Shown one piece after another: positions 8,891 to 17,621 of a stretch of DNA of 64,000 nt. Each line of letters opens with the position of its first letter. The first letter of the stretch is position 1. Both the position numbers and the translations under genes were made by a program. Source of the DNA: Aureimonas ureilytica (lineage in GTDB: Bacteria; Pseudomonadota; Alphaproteobacteria; Rhizobiales; Rhizobiaceae); assembly GCF_001475935.1 (NCBI RefSeq), contig NZ_LDQA01000021.1, positions 124,001 through 188,000 on the forward strand. Direction: 5' to 3'. The notes under the pieces are model-generated. The model worked only from the letters and a program-made list of their open reading frames with translations, was not told the DNA's origin and did no database searches.

Positions 8891-10062
8891 CGGGCCTTGG
8901 CGTAGAGCGCCAATGTTTCCCGGCCCAGCGTGTCGCGGTTGAAGCGACCGGCGGCTTTCAGAGCCGCCGCGCGCAGCGACTGGCGGGTCTCGTCGTTGGT
9001 CAGGATCGGGCGGATGGCGTCGGCCAGCGCCGCGCCGGTGTCGCTCGCCGCCATCAGGCCCGCGCCCGTATCGCCCACGAACTCGCGCCCACTCGCATCC
9101 AGCGCGTTGGCGACCATCGGCCGGCCATAGGCGATGCCCTCCTGATAGACGAGGCCGAAGCTCTCGTAGCGCGAAGGGGCCAGAACCGCGTGCGCCCCGG
9201 CATATTCCACCGCCAGCGCCTCTTCCTGCATCCGCCCCAGCGCCTTGACGCGCCGGCGCGCCGGCTCGGGCAGATCGGCCGGGACATCGCCCTCCGGCAC
9301 GCCGACGAGGCGCACTTCGAAGTCCGGGATCGCGCCGCGATCGACCTCCGCGCCGAGGATCGCGGCCGCTTCCATGATCATGTCGAAGCCCTTGCGATGC
9401 TCCGCCCGGCCGACGAAAAGAAGCCGCAGCGGCTCGCCCGACCTGGCCTCGGGATAGGCGGCGGCCTTCGCCCGCGCCAGCGTGCCGGGCGGCAGGCTGA
9501 GGCCCACCACCGCATGGGGCTGGAGGCCGGTGAGGCCGTATTCCGCCGTGATGCGGCGGGCATGTTCGCCCGTGTTCGAGATGAGCCCGGCGCTCCCCTT
9601 GGCCTGCCGGATTTCCAGCCGGTCGGCCGCCCAGCCGTCGATCCGGTCCCGAGCGCTGGTGGCGGGGTCGCGCGAGAAGGCGGCGGGCGTCGAGTTGCGC
9701 GTGACCAGCGCGAAGTCGTGCCGCCCGGTCAGAAGCGCGGCCGGGGCGTACCAGTTGGTCGCCTCCACCACGTCGAAGGGCCGGGCGGCATGTTCGGCGA
9801 GAACCGCGCGGCGAAAGGCGAGCGGGGCGGCCAGATGCCCCGCGCCGCCATAGAGCCGCAGACGCCCGAGACCGCTCGCCTTGTCGATGGCGCAGCCGAC
9901 GATGGACACCCCGCCCGCCGTCTCGCGCCCCGTGCGGTCGAGCGTGAAGAGCGTGACGTCGCAGCCGGCCTGAACGAGGCTTTCGGCGATCTCGCGGGCC
10001 GCCGTGGACAGGCCGCTCGGCGAAGGCGGATAGTCCCAGGCGAGGAGGGCGGTTCGCATCAT
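8878..10062 (-). CDS. Glycosyltransferase family 4 protein
   Basis: A 394-residue GT-B transferase. The N-terminal domain opens with ALLAWDYPPSPSGLSTAAREI, a typical acceptor-domain start with a glycine-rich loop. The C-terminal donor domain has LRLLFVGRAEHRKGFDMI and the EX7E-type signature region APSRYESFGLVYQEGIAYGRP. The start overlaps the stop of the preceding GT4 (ATGA at 10059-10062), so the two are translationally coupled. Donor sugar is unknown. Confidence 0.88.
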   Translation of the reverse strand: MMRTALLAWDYPPSPSGLSTAAREIAESLVQAGCDVTLFTLDRTGRETAGGVSIVGCAIDKASGLGRLRLYGGAGHLAAPLAFRRAVLAEHAARPFDVVEATNWYAPAALLTGRHDFALVTRNSTPAAFSRDPATSARDRIDGWAADRLEIRQAKGSAGLISNTGEHARRITAEYGLTGLQPHAVVGLSLPPGTLARAKAAAYPEARSGEPLRLLFVGRAEHRKGFDMIMEAAAILGAEVDRGAIPDFEVRLVGVPEGDVPADLPEPARRRVKALGRMQEEALAVEYAGAHAVLAPSRYESFGLVYQEGIAYGRPMVANALDASGREFVGDTGAGLMAASDTGAALADAIRPILTNDETRQSLRAAALKAAGRFNRDTLGRETLALYAKARQAS

Positions 10063-11099
10063 TGGGCGAGAAGCCTTTCATAGAGTTCGACATAGCGCTG
10101 GGCCATGTGGCGGCTGGTGAACCGCTCCTCGAAGCGTCGGCGCACGCCCGCCCTGTCGATTGTGCCGATCCGCTTGAGCGCGTCCACCGCTTCCGCTTCG
10201 CTCTCCACCACGAATCCCGTGACGCCGTCTTCCACGATCTCGGCGACGCTGCCGCGCTTCCAGGCGATGACGGGCGTGCCGCAGGCCATGGCCTCGATCA
10301 TCACCAGGCCAAAGGGCTCCGGCCAGTCGATCGGAAAGAGCAGCGCTTCCGCGCCGCCGAGGAGCGTGTTCTTGGCGGCGTCATCCACCGGGCCGACATA
10401 TTCGGCAGTTGTCGACAGGAGCGGGCGCACCTCGCGCTCGAAGTAAAGCGGGTTGCCGACATCCACCGTGCCCGCGAGCCGGATGGATCGCCCAGCGGCC
10501 TTCGCGACGCGGATGGCCGTGTCGGGGCGTTTCTGGTCCGTCATGCGGCCGATAAAGGCGAGATAGCGCCCCGGCGCGGTCTGGGGCGTGTAGCGCGATC
10601 CGTCGATCCCGTGATGCACGACGCCGGCGCGGTTCGCCTCCGGGATGCCGCTTTCCTGCGCGGACGAGATGGCGGCGACCGGCAGATCGGGAAAGGCAGC
10701 GAAGAACAATTGTCGATCCAGCTCGTCCACCCGCCAGTGAATGGTGGTCAGGCTGTGCTTGCGCCGCTCGCCCAGAAGCGCGGCGTGGAAGAATTCGCCG
10801 TGACAATGGACGATGTCGAAGGACCCGAGATGCCGGCGCAGATGCTCCATCTGCACCGCCTCCAGAACCGCCGGAATAGAGGGAGGAACTTGGCCATATT
10901 GAGTCTCCAGCGCCTGAAGACTCGGTAGGGAACCGATGATCGGGCCATTCGTCGCACTGTCGGTTGGCGCGAACAGCGTTACCTCGTGACCAAGACTTCG
11001 CAACGCGGCGCTTAATTCTTGGATAATTCTTTCGGTGCCGCCGTGATTGATCGGCGGAACCGGGAAAATGTTAGGCGCGACTTGAGCGATGCGGAGCAT
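10059..11099 (-). CDS. Glycosyltransferase family 4 protein
   Basis: A 346-residue GT-B transferase beginning MLRIAQVAPNIFPVPP and then the HGGTERIIQELSAAL loop found in UDP-sugar-using GT4 enzymes. The donor domain has RYLAFIGRMTDQKRPD and LLFPIDWPEPFGLVMIEAMACGTPVIA, with both Glu residues of the retaining GT4 signature. The ATG at 11099 fits the domain start; the much longer open frame upstream runs antisense into the sucrose-phosphate-synthase-like gene and is not credible. It is the first gene of a two-GT4 operon, divergent from 11169-13247 over only 69 bases. Confidence 0.88.
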   Translation of the reverse strand: MLRIAQVAPNIFPVPPINHGGTERIIQELSAALRSLGHEVTLFAPTDSATNGPIIGSLPSLQALETQYGQVPPSIPAVLEAVQMEHLRRHLGSFDIVHCHGEFFHAALLGERRKHSLTTIHWRVDELDRQLFFAAFPDLPVAAISSAQESGIPEANRAGVVHHGIDGSRYTPQTAPGRYLAFIGRMTDQKRPDTAIRVAKAAGRSIRLAGTVDVGNPLYFEREVRPLLSTTAEYVGPVDDAAKNTLLGGAEALLFPIDWPEPFGLVMIEAMACGTPVIAWKRGSVAEIVEDGVTGFVVESEAEAVDALKRIGTIDRAGVRRRFEERFTSRHMAQRYVELYERLLAQ

Positions 11100-11168
11100 T
11101 TGGGGACCTGAACAAAACTCTTCCTCGGTCATTATGGGCGAGATGAGGGGTTGGAAAGGGAGACGGTC

Positions 11169-13247
11169 ATGTTCTTGCTTCATGTCGCCCTGCAGGGCTG
11201 CCTGCGCGCCGAGAATGTCGCTTATGGTCTGACGGCCGATACGGGGGGCCATATCCGCTATCTGCTCGATCTGGTTCGCGCGTCCTCCACGGCAGGTCCC
11301 GTGCGCCGCACGGTGATCGCGACGCGGGGGTTCGTGAGCGAACTGGGGGACGAGTACGCGCCAGCGCCGGTGCGCGAGGAATCCGGCATCGAAATTCTGC
11401 GCTTGGCGAGCGCGCGGCCCGATTATCTGCCCAAGGAGGATTTGTGGGCCGAGACGGAAAGCTTCGCTGAAGGTTTGATCGCCTGGATCGAGGCGCAGGA
11501 CGAGCGCCCTGACCTGATCCATGCCCATTATGCCGATGCCGCCAGCGTCGCCGCCATCGTGGAAGATCGGCTCGGCATTCCCTTCGTCTTTACCGCCCAT
11601 TCGCTCGGCCGGGTGAAGGCCGAGGTGATGGGCGCGCGCGCCGCCGACGTGCCGCATCTGGACAAGCGCATCGAGATCGAGGAAGCGGCCATCGCGCGCG
11701 CCTCGTTGGTCATCGCCTCCTCGCGCGACGAGGCGGAGGTGCAATATGCCGGCTACCGCGAGTACGACCCCGGCCGCATCCGCATTCTGCCGCCCGGCAG
11801 CGATCTCGAGCGCTTCGGCGCGGCGACCGCCTGCCCCAAGGTCGAAGCCTCCATCAACCGCTTCCTGAACGAGCCGGACAAGCCGGTGTTGCTGGCCCTG
11901 GCACGGCCCGTCGCCAAGAAGAACCTCTGCGCCCTCGTGCGTGCCTATGGCGAAAATGCCGAACTGCGCCAGCGCGCCAATCTCGTGATCATGGCCGGCA
12001 ACCGGCAGGACCTCTCAAGCCTCGACGGCGAAATGTCCGGCGAAATCCGCGAGATCCTGTGCCTCATCGATCGCTACGATCTCTACGGCCATGTTGCCTA
12101 TCCCAAGACGCACCGGCCCGACGATGTGGCCGCGATCTACGCCTATGCGCGGGATCGGCGCGGCATCTTCGTCAATCCCGCCCTCAACGAGCCCTTCGGC
12201 CTGACGCTGCTGGAAGCCTCGGCGGTCGGCCTGCCGCTGGTGGCCACCGACAGCGGCGGCCCGAACGACATCATCGAGATGTGCGGCAATGGCGAGCTGG
12301 TGGACCCGCAATCCACGCAGGCCATCGCCGAAGGGGCGCTGCGCATTCTGCGCGACCCCGCATTGTGGGATCGCTATGCGGCGGCGGGCGCCAAGGCTGT
12401 CGCGGCCTATGACTGGAGCCGGCACGCCGCGCGCTATCATGAGCTGGTGCAGTCTCTGCTGGCCCGCCGGCAGGCGTCCAGCGCCAGGGTCGAACAGCTA
12501 CTGATCTGCGATATCGACAACACGCTAGTCGGCTGCGACATCGGCGTGCAGCGTTTCACGCAATGGCGCAGCGAGCAGGACGCCCTGGTTTTCGGGGTCG
12601 CCACCGGCCGCTCGTTCCACAGCGCCATGTCGATTCTGGAGCAGCGCAACGCGCCGCGCCCGCAGGTGATGATCACATCGGTCGGCTCGGAAATCTATCA
12701 TCTCGACAGCAACGGAACGACTTATACCGCCGATCCGGACTGGCGTGACACCGTGCGCCGGGGCTGGAACCGCCAAGCGGTCCATCTCGCCCTGCGCGGG
12801 CTGCCGGGCCTCGTGCCGCAGGCCGCGCTGGAACAGCGGGCTTTCAAGCTCTCCTATTTCAGCGATGGCGACCGCGAGATCACGTCTCGCGTGCGCGAGC
12901 GACTGGAACTGGCGGGCCTGCGCTGCTCGGTGATCCATAGCCACGGGCGCTATCTCGATATCCTGCCCGTGCGCGCCTCCAAGGGCACGGCGGTGGACTT
13001 CGTGCGCCGGCGCTATGGCCTGCCCGAAAACGCGGTCTTCGTCGCCGGGGATTCCGGCAACGACATCGAGATGCTGCGCACGATCCCGCAGGCGATCATC
13101 GTCGCCAATTTCTCCGACGATCTGGCGAGCCTGCCGTCGCTGAAGCATTCCTATGTCGCGAGCGCCACTTATGCGCGCGGTGTCATCGAAGGCGTTCTCC
13201 ACTTCCGCAACAAGGCGCGCGCGGCATGGCCATCATCAGTGCTCTGA
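11169..13247 (+). CDS. Sucrose-phosphate synthase-like GT4 fused to HAD-family sugar phosphatase
   Basis: A 692-residue fusion. Residues 1-435 resemble sucrose-phosphate synthase: YGLTADTGGHIRYLLDL near the start, RPVAKKN in the donor domain and NPALNEPFGLTLLEASAVGLP. Residues 440-692 are a HAD phosphatase like sucrose-6-phosphate phosphatase, with motif 1 LLICDIDNTLVG (about 446-455) and motif 4 FVAGDSGNDIEML. Such fusions make and dephosphorylate sucrose phosphate in one protein; mannosylfructose-phosphate synthase is a close alternative in alphaproteobacteria. The ATG at 11169 is preferred over the upstream TTG because GGAAAGGGAGA lies 6 bases before it. The product could be a compatible solute or a glycan precursor. 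Confidence 0.83.
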   Translation: MFLLHVALQGCLRAENVAYGLTADTGGHIRYLLDLVRASSTAGPVRRTVIATRGFVSELGDEYAPAPVREESGIEILRLASARPDYLPKEDLWAETESFAEGLIAWIEAQDERPDLIHAHYADAASVAAIVEDRLGIPFVFTAHSLGRVKAEVMGARAADVPHLDKRIEIEEAAIARASLVIASSRDEAEVQYAGYREYDPGRIRILPPGSDLERFGAATACPKVEASINRFLNEPDKPVLLALARPVAKKNLCALVRAYGENAELRQRANLVIMAGNRQDLSSLDGEMSGEIREILCLIDRYDLYGHVAYPKTHRPDDVAAIYAYARDRRGIFVNPALNEPFGLTLLEASAVGLPLVATDSGGPNDIIEMCGNGELVDPQSTQAIAEGALRILRDPALWDRYAAAGAKAVAAYDWSRHAARYHELVQSLLARRQASSARVEQLLICDIDNTLVGCDIGVQRFTQWRSEQDALVFGVATGRSFHSAMSILEQRNAPRPQVMITSVGSEIYHLDSNGTTYTADPDWRDTVRRGWNRQAVHLALRGLPGLVPQAALEQRAFKLSYFSDGDREITSRVRERLELAGLRCSVIHSHGRYLDILPVRASKGTAVDFVRRRYGLPENAVFVAGDSGNDIEMLRTIPQAIIVANFSDDLASLPSLKHSYVASATYARGVIEGVLHFRNKARAAWPSSVL

Positions 13248-14092
13248 CGCTGGTTCGCGGCCGCGAGCGCCATCTCGCCAACCTTATGAAGAGCCTCGCG
13301 CTTCAAACGCAAAGGCCCGACGAACTCGTCATCGCCTGGATGCAGGCGGAGCCGCACGGCAACCTGCCCGAGATCGGGATGCCCGTGCGCCATGTCTTCG
13401 TGCCGGGCGATCCGATGCCGCTCGCGGCCGCGCGCAATCGCGCGGCCGAGGCGGCTCGGGGCGAGGTGCTGGTGTTTCTCGACGTGGACTGCATCGCAGG
13501 CCCGGACCTCGTGGCCGCCTATGGCGCGGCGGCCGGGGAGCGAGACGGATTGTTTCTCGGCGAGGTTCTGTATTTGCCGGATGGTGCGGTGGGCGAGGCG
13601 ATCGACTACGCCGCGCTCGACCGGATCGGACAGGCGCACCCGTCCAAGCCCGCCATGCCCGACACAGGCGTGCGCGAGGAGCCCGACTCGGGCGAACTCT
13701 GGGGCCTGTCCTTCGCGCTGCGTCGCGAGCGCTATCTGGCGCTCGGCGGCATGGACGAGAGCTTTCATGGCTATGGCGGCGAAGAGACCGATTTCGCCGC
13801 GCGCGCGGGCGCATCCGGCCTTCGGTTCTATTGGACGGCGGGTGCGCGGGCCTATCACCAGCACCATCCCGTCCATGTGCCGCCGCTCCACCAGTTCGAC
13901 CATATCCTGCGCAACGCCGCGCGCTTTCGCGACAAGCACGGGCGCTGGTGCATGGATTACTGGCTCGGCCAGTTCCGGGATCAGGGCCTGATCGGCTGGA
14001 GCGAAAGCGCCGAGCGGATCGAACTGCACCGCCGCCCCGAGCCGCAGGAAATTGCCTCAGCGCTTCAGCCGGGCGAGCGTTTGTTCAGCTGA
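13226..14092 (+). CDS. Glycosyltransferase family 2 protein
   Basis: A 288-residue GT2. It begins MAIISALTLVRGRERHLANLMKSL, then PLAAARNRAAEAARGEVLVFLDVDCIAGPDL with the DxD-type motif (LDVDC), and a galactosyltransferase-like C-terminal signature FALRRERYLALGGMDESFHGYGGEETDFAAR, the part that binds donor phosphate and acceptor. Its start overlaps the end of the synthase/phosphatase gene by 22 bases in another frame, so the two are co-transcribed. Its place next to a sucrose-type synthase suggests it may extend the disaccharide, but this is a guess. Confidence 0.87.
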   Translation: MAIISALTLVRGRERHLANLMKSLALQTQRPDELVIAWMQAEPHGNLPEIGMPVRHVFVPGDPMPLAAARNRAAEAARGEVLVFLDVDCIAGPDLVAAYGAAAGERDGLFLGEVLYLPDGAVGEAIDYAALDRIGQAHPSKPAMPDTGVREEPDSGELWGLSFALRRERYLALGGMDESFHGYGGEETDFAARAGASGLRFYWTAGARAYHQHHPVHVPPLHQFDHILRNAARFRDKHGRWCMDYWLGQFRDQGLIGWSESAERIELHRRPEPQEIASALQPGERLFS

Positions 14093-14130
14093 GGCGCTCT
14101 CAACTCGCAGCATCCTGCCCTTTGCGGGCG

Positions 14131-14165
14131 TCTCGCGGCGGGCCTTCTATCGTTCCGCCGCGAGA
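14131..14165. terminator. Perfect 11-bp inverted repeat between convergent genes, possible bidirectional terminator
   Basis: Bases 14131-14141 (TCTCGCGGCGG) pair perfectly with 14155-14165 (CCGCCGCGAGA) around a 13-base loop. It lies between the convergent GT2 (ends 14092) and GT28-like gene (ends 14192), where a shared terminator is expected. There is no T-tract on either side, so it is a weak candidate for intrinsic termination. Confidence 0.4.
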
Positions 14166-14191
14166 ATTCGAGTATCTGACAATGCGCGGGA

Positions 14192-15346
14192 TCAGCCGGC
14201 GACGACGCTCAGCGCCGGTGCGGCGCTTGTCTTGGCATCTGCCTCCGTAGCCCCGGCCCAAAGCTCGTCGCAGAGCCCTTCCAACCAGCCGGCAGCCTTG
14301 CGGGCGGCCTCCGCGTCGTAGAGCGAGGCGATGGCCTGCGTCTCCAACCCGCGCGCGCGCTCCAGCAGCGCCTGCCAGCCGATGAGGTCGCCCGGCCAGG
14401 CCGGCGCGCTGACCGCCGCGCCGAGCCGCACCAAGGCTTCGGCCTTGCGGGTCTGCTCGCCGAAATAGCGCCATTCCGGCATCACCACCAAGGGGCGGCC
14501 GACCCGCGCGATCTCATGCACCGTGTTGTCGCCCGCCGAGGCGATCACGATATCGGCGGCGGCCAGATAATCGGTGACGCCGCGCACCCAGCCGAGCTCC
14601 TGGCAATTGCTGAAATCCGTCTCATGCCCTTCGCGGTGCGTCGGGCCGAGCACCAGCCAGAGCGCGTCCGGCGCGGCGCGGGCGGCGACCGTGAGCGGGG
14701 CATAGGGTGTCCCGCTGCCCCCGCCGCCCGTCAGCACCACGACGATCTCGTGGGTCGGATCGAGGCCGAGCTTGGCGCGCGCCTCGGCCTTGCCCGGCAC
14801 GGCATCCAGCGTCGTGCACAGGCCGCCGGAATAGAAGGTCTTGGCGCGCAGGCGCGCGGGATAGTCGTCCTGCTCCATGCGCTCGTCGAAGGGCGCGAGC
14901 ATCCCGACGGCCGCCTCGTAGGCGCCGACATGGCCGATATCCCCCCGGTCGCCATGCATTCTGATCTGGATCGAGGGCACGCTCGCCGCGCGCGCCAGGA
15001 GGCCGATCTCGCAGGAGACATCCACCACGAAGAGTCCGGTGTCGCGGTCGTCCAGATGGTCGAGGATGGTGCGCATGGTCCGGCGCATTTCCGACACGCC
15101 GAGCGGCACGCAATGCATCACGCTCGGCGTCGGCTCGGCATAGAGGCGGGGCGTCGGCACGCCTGCGCCGATCATGTTGGGCAGGGGCACGATCTCGATG
15201 TCGCGCCCGAACCCGTCGAACAGATGCGGCCCCGCCGTCAGCACCGAGACCGGCCGGTCCTTCGCAAATTCCGACACGAGCGCCATGGTGCGGTTGGCGT
15301 GTCCACGCCCCTGATGATGCACGAAGAAGGAGATGGGTTTCTTCAA
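14192..15346 (-). CDS. MurG-like (GT28 family) glycosyltransferase
   Basis: About 384 residues with the GT28 plan. The N-terminus KKPISFFVHHQGRGHANRT has the glycine/His loop of MurG- and diacylglycerol-glucosyltransferase-like enzymes. The C-terminal domain has VVVLTGGGGSGTPYAPL, followed by DYLAAADIVIASAGDNTVHEIARVGRPLVVMPEWRYFGEQ, the UDP-sugar-binding region. The start is uncertain: the domain begins at a TTG (15346); an ATG at 15409 would add 21 residues of unconvincing sequence. It converges on the GT2 at 13226-14092 and is divergent from the OmpR-type regulator. Confidence 0.8.
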   Translation of the reverse strand: MKKPISFFVHHQGRGHANRTMALVSEFAKDRPVSVLTAGPHLFDGFGRDIEIVPLPNMIGAGVPTPRLYAEPTPSVMHCVPLGVSEMRRTMRTILDHLDDRDTGLFVVDVSCEIGLLARAASVPSIQIRMHGDRGDIGHVGAYEAAVGMLAPFDERMEQDDYPARLRAKTFYSGGLCTTLDAVPGKAEARAKLGLDPTHEIVVVLTGGGGSGTPYAPLTVAARAAPDALWLVLGPTHREGHETDFSNCQELGWVRGVTDYLAAADIVIASAGDNTVHEIARVGRPLVVMPEWRYFGEQTRKAEALVRLGAAVSAPAWPGDLIGWQALLERARGLETQAIASLYDAEAARKAAGWLEGLCDELWAGATEADAKTSAAPALSVVAG

Positions 15347-15641
15347 GGGGGTGCCGAGCTCCGGGGAGGGGTGCGGATGGCCGCAGGGACGGGGGCATAT
15401 CGGCCGCATCCGCAAAATGACGAGTCCGGGGATCGGTAGGCGGGACGTGACCGGGCGCGTGCCATCGTCGCGGCGAGGGCAAAAGTGGCGTTTGCCGGGC
15501 TGCGACGCGGGGGAGCGTTGCGCGGGCGGATTGTCGCGCGTCACGCCGCCAGCAAGGTTTCGCAACAAAAAGATCCGTTCCGCCACGGCCAAACCGCGCT
15601 AACGAGAGCGCGGGACGGCCTCCAAAGCGAAGGCAAGGCGG
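15347..15641. other. Non-coding stretch between divergent genes
   Basis: About 295 bases separate the GT28-like gene from the response regulator at 15642. No credible gene is seen. A 7-bp inverted repeat (15594-15600 with 15607-15613) lies in the presumed leader of the regulator, and a purine-rich ribosome site (AAGGCAAGGCGG) precedes its ATG. Promoters for both directions must lie here, but I cannot assign -10/-35 elements. Confidence 0.4.
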
Positions 15642-16361
15642 ATGAGCTTGGGCATCAAACTTCTGGTGGTGGACGACGACGCCGAAATCCGGCACCTGCT
15701 CGGGCGCTATCTGGAAGATCAGGGCTTCGAGATCCGGCTGGCGGCGGATCGGCGCGATTGCGAAAGCCGGTTGGCCGCCGAGACGTTCGATCTCGTGGTG
15801 CTCGACGTCATGCTGCCGGATGGCTCGGGGCTCGATCTCTGCCGCGAGGTGAAGGACCGAACGCCGGACCTTGCCATCATTCTGCTCACCGCGTTGAAGG
15901 AAGACATCGACCGCATTATCGGGCTGGAGCTGGGGGCCGACGATTATCTGGTGAAGCCCTTCAACCCGCGCGAACTCGTGGCCCGCATTCGCGCCGTGCT
16001 CCGGCGCGGTGGTCGCGTGAGCGAGGCGGTGGCTCCCGCGCCGCGCTACCGTTTCGAGAGCTTCCATCTCGACACCGCGACACGCCGCGTGCGCGACGAG
16101 GGTTCGGGGCAGGACATTGATCTGACGGGCGCGGAGTTCGATCTTCTGGTGATCTTTCTGGAGCGACCTGGCCGCGTCCTGTCGCGCGACATGCTGATGG
16201 ACCTCCTGCATGGGCGCAGCGCCACCGATCCGTTCGATCGCACGATCGACGTCACCATGAGCCGGCTTCGCAAGAAGATCGGCGACAACGGGGTGTTTCG
16301 CCTGTTCAAGACGGTGCGCAACGGCGGATACCAGTTCGCGGCCCCGGTCGAGAAGGTCTGA
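15642..16361 (+). CDS. OmpR/PhoB-family response regulator
   Basis: A 239-residue DNA-binding regulator. The receiver (1-122) has VVDDDAE, phospho-acceptor Asp in VVLDVMLPDGSG, and Lys in YLVKPFN. The winged-helix output (about 135-235) has DLTGAEFDLLVIFLERPGRVLSRDMLMDLL and the recognition segment DRTIDVTMSRLRKKIGD. It is followed after 3 bases by its histidine kinase and so forms an OmpR/EnvZ-type pair. Target genes are unknown. Confidence 0.92.
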   Translation: MSLGIKLLVVDDDAEIRHLLGRYLEDQGFEIRLAADRRDCESRLAAETFDLVVLDVMLPDGSGLDLCREVKDRTPDLAIILLTALKEDIDRIIGLELGADDYLVKPFNPRELVARIRAVLRRGGRVSEAVAPAPRYRFESFHLDTATRRVRDEGSGQDIDLTGAEFDLLVIFLERPGRVLSRDMLMDLLHGRSATDPFDRTIDVTMSRLRKKIGDNGVFRLFKTVRNGGYQFAAPVEKV

Positions 16362-16364
16362 GCC

Positions 16365-17621
16365 ATGGTGTCGCTGCGCAACCGGCTGGCGCTGCTTCTC
16401 GTCGGGGCGATCGTCGGCGTCGTGGTTCTGGCGGCGGTTGTGACCTTCCAGATTCTGGACCAAGACGACTCCGCCGATTTCGAAGGCATGTTCGCCGAAA
16501 GCGTGTCGCTGGCTCTGCGCGTCGCCGAAGGCTCAGGCGCGAAGGCGCGGGCAGCGGGCATCGAGACCGGCCCGGAGCCACGTGCCAGCGAAGTTCACGA
16601 AGAACCGAGCGCCAAACTTATCCAGCGGCTTCGGGCCGAAGGGACGGATATGGACGTGCGTGTCGTCTCCAGCGAGGACGGCCGGCACTTCCGCATCGCC
16701 GTGCCGCTCCGCGACGGGACATGGATGTTCCTGCACTATCCCGGCCTGCCGCCATCGCCCATCGGCCCGCTCGTCTCCTATCTCTCGCTTGTGACGCTCG
16801 GCGCGATCGCCGTGGCTCTGATGGCCGCGCGGCGGATCACCGGACCCTTGCGCGTTCTGGAACAGGCCGCCGCCTCGGTGCGCCCGGACGGAACGCTGGC
16901 CCCGCTCACGCCCAAAGGGCCGGCGGAACTGCGCGCGACGGCCGAGGCGCTGAACCGCCTGTCGGAGCGGGTCCGCTCGGCGACCGAGAGCCGAATGCGC
17001 CTCGTGGCCGCCGCCGGCCATGATCTTCGCACGCCGATGACGCGCCTGCGCCTTCGCGCCGAGTTCCTGCCCGAGGCGGAGCGCGAAGCGTGGTTGAGGG
17101 ATCTGGGCGAACTCGACGCCATCGCCGACAGCGCCATCCGCCTCGTGCGCGAGGAAGTCTCCTCCGACCCGCCCGAGCCCGTGGCGCTGCCGGCGCTGCT
17201 GGGCGAAATCGCGGGGGAACTCGGCGCGATCGGGCGCCTGGTGCGGTTCGAGGGCGGCGCGGCGAGCGGGTTCGTGAGGGGGCAGCGCCTCGCGCTCAAA
17301 CGCGCCTTCAGCAATCTCATCGACAATGCCGCGACGCATGGCGGGGGCGCGGTGCTGCGCCTTGAGGGCACGGGCGAGGCTTGGCGCGTCGTGGTCGAGG
17401 ATCGCGGGCCGGGCATCCCGGCCGAGCTTCTGGCGCGCGTGTTCGAGCCCTTCTTCCGGGTCGATGCGGGACGGCGCAAGACCCATGGTGGCGCAGGGCT
17501 CGGCCTTGCCATCGCGCATGAAATCCTCGAGCGGCACGGCGGCACGATCCGCATCGAGAACCGCGAGGGTGGCGGCCTGCGGCAGGTGGTGAACCTCCCC
17601 CGCTTCGAGCCTACCAGTTGA
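16365..17621 (+). CDS. EnvZ-like sensor histidine kinase
   Basis: A 418-residue kinase with two membrane helices (about 7-27 and 133-153) bracketing a roughly 100-residue periplasmic domain, then HAMP, a HisKA box with the phospho-acceptor in AAAGHDLRTPMTRLRLRAEFL, and an HATPase domain with N box NLIDNAATHG, G1 EDRGPGIP and G2 GAGLGLAI. The HDLRTPMTRLRLRAE box is the EnvZ pattern. The sensed signal is unknown. Its 3' end overlaps the convergent gene at 17611 by 11 bases. Confidence 0.92.
   Translation: MVSLRNRLALLLVGAIVGVVVLAAVVTFQILDQDDSADFEGMFAESVSLALRVAEGSGAKARAAGIETGPEPRASEVHEEPSAKLIQRLRAEGTDMDVRVVSSEDGRHFRIAVPLRDGTWMFLHYPGLPPSPIGPLVSYLSLVTLGAIAVALMAARRITGPLRVLEQAAASVRPDGTLAPLTPKGPAELRATAEALNRLSERVRSATESRMRLVAAAGHDLRTPMTRLRLRAEFLPEAEREAWLRDLGELDAIADSAIRLVREEVSSDPPEPVALPALLGEIAGELGAIGRLVRFEGGAASGFVRGQRLALKRAFSNLIDNAATHGGGAVLRLEGTGEAWRVVVEDRGPGIPAELLARVFEPFFRVDAGRRKTHGGAGLGLAIAHEILERHGGTIRIENREGGGLRQVVNLPRFEPTS

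Noticed and set aside
10059-11744. Long minus-strand frame extending 215 codons upstream of the GT4 start
   Set aside because: The extension is antisense to the synthase/phosphatase gene and looks like shadow sequence; the domain begins at 11099.
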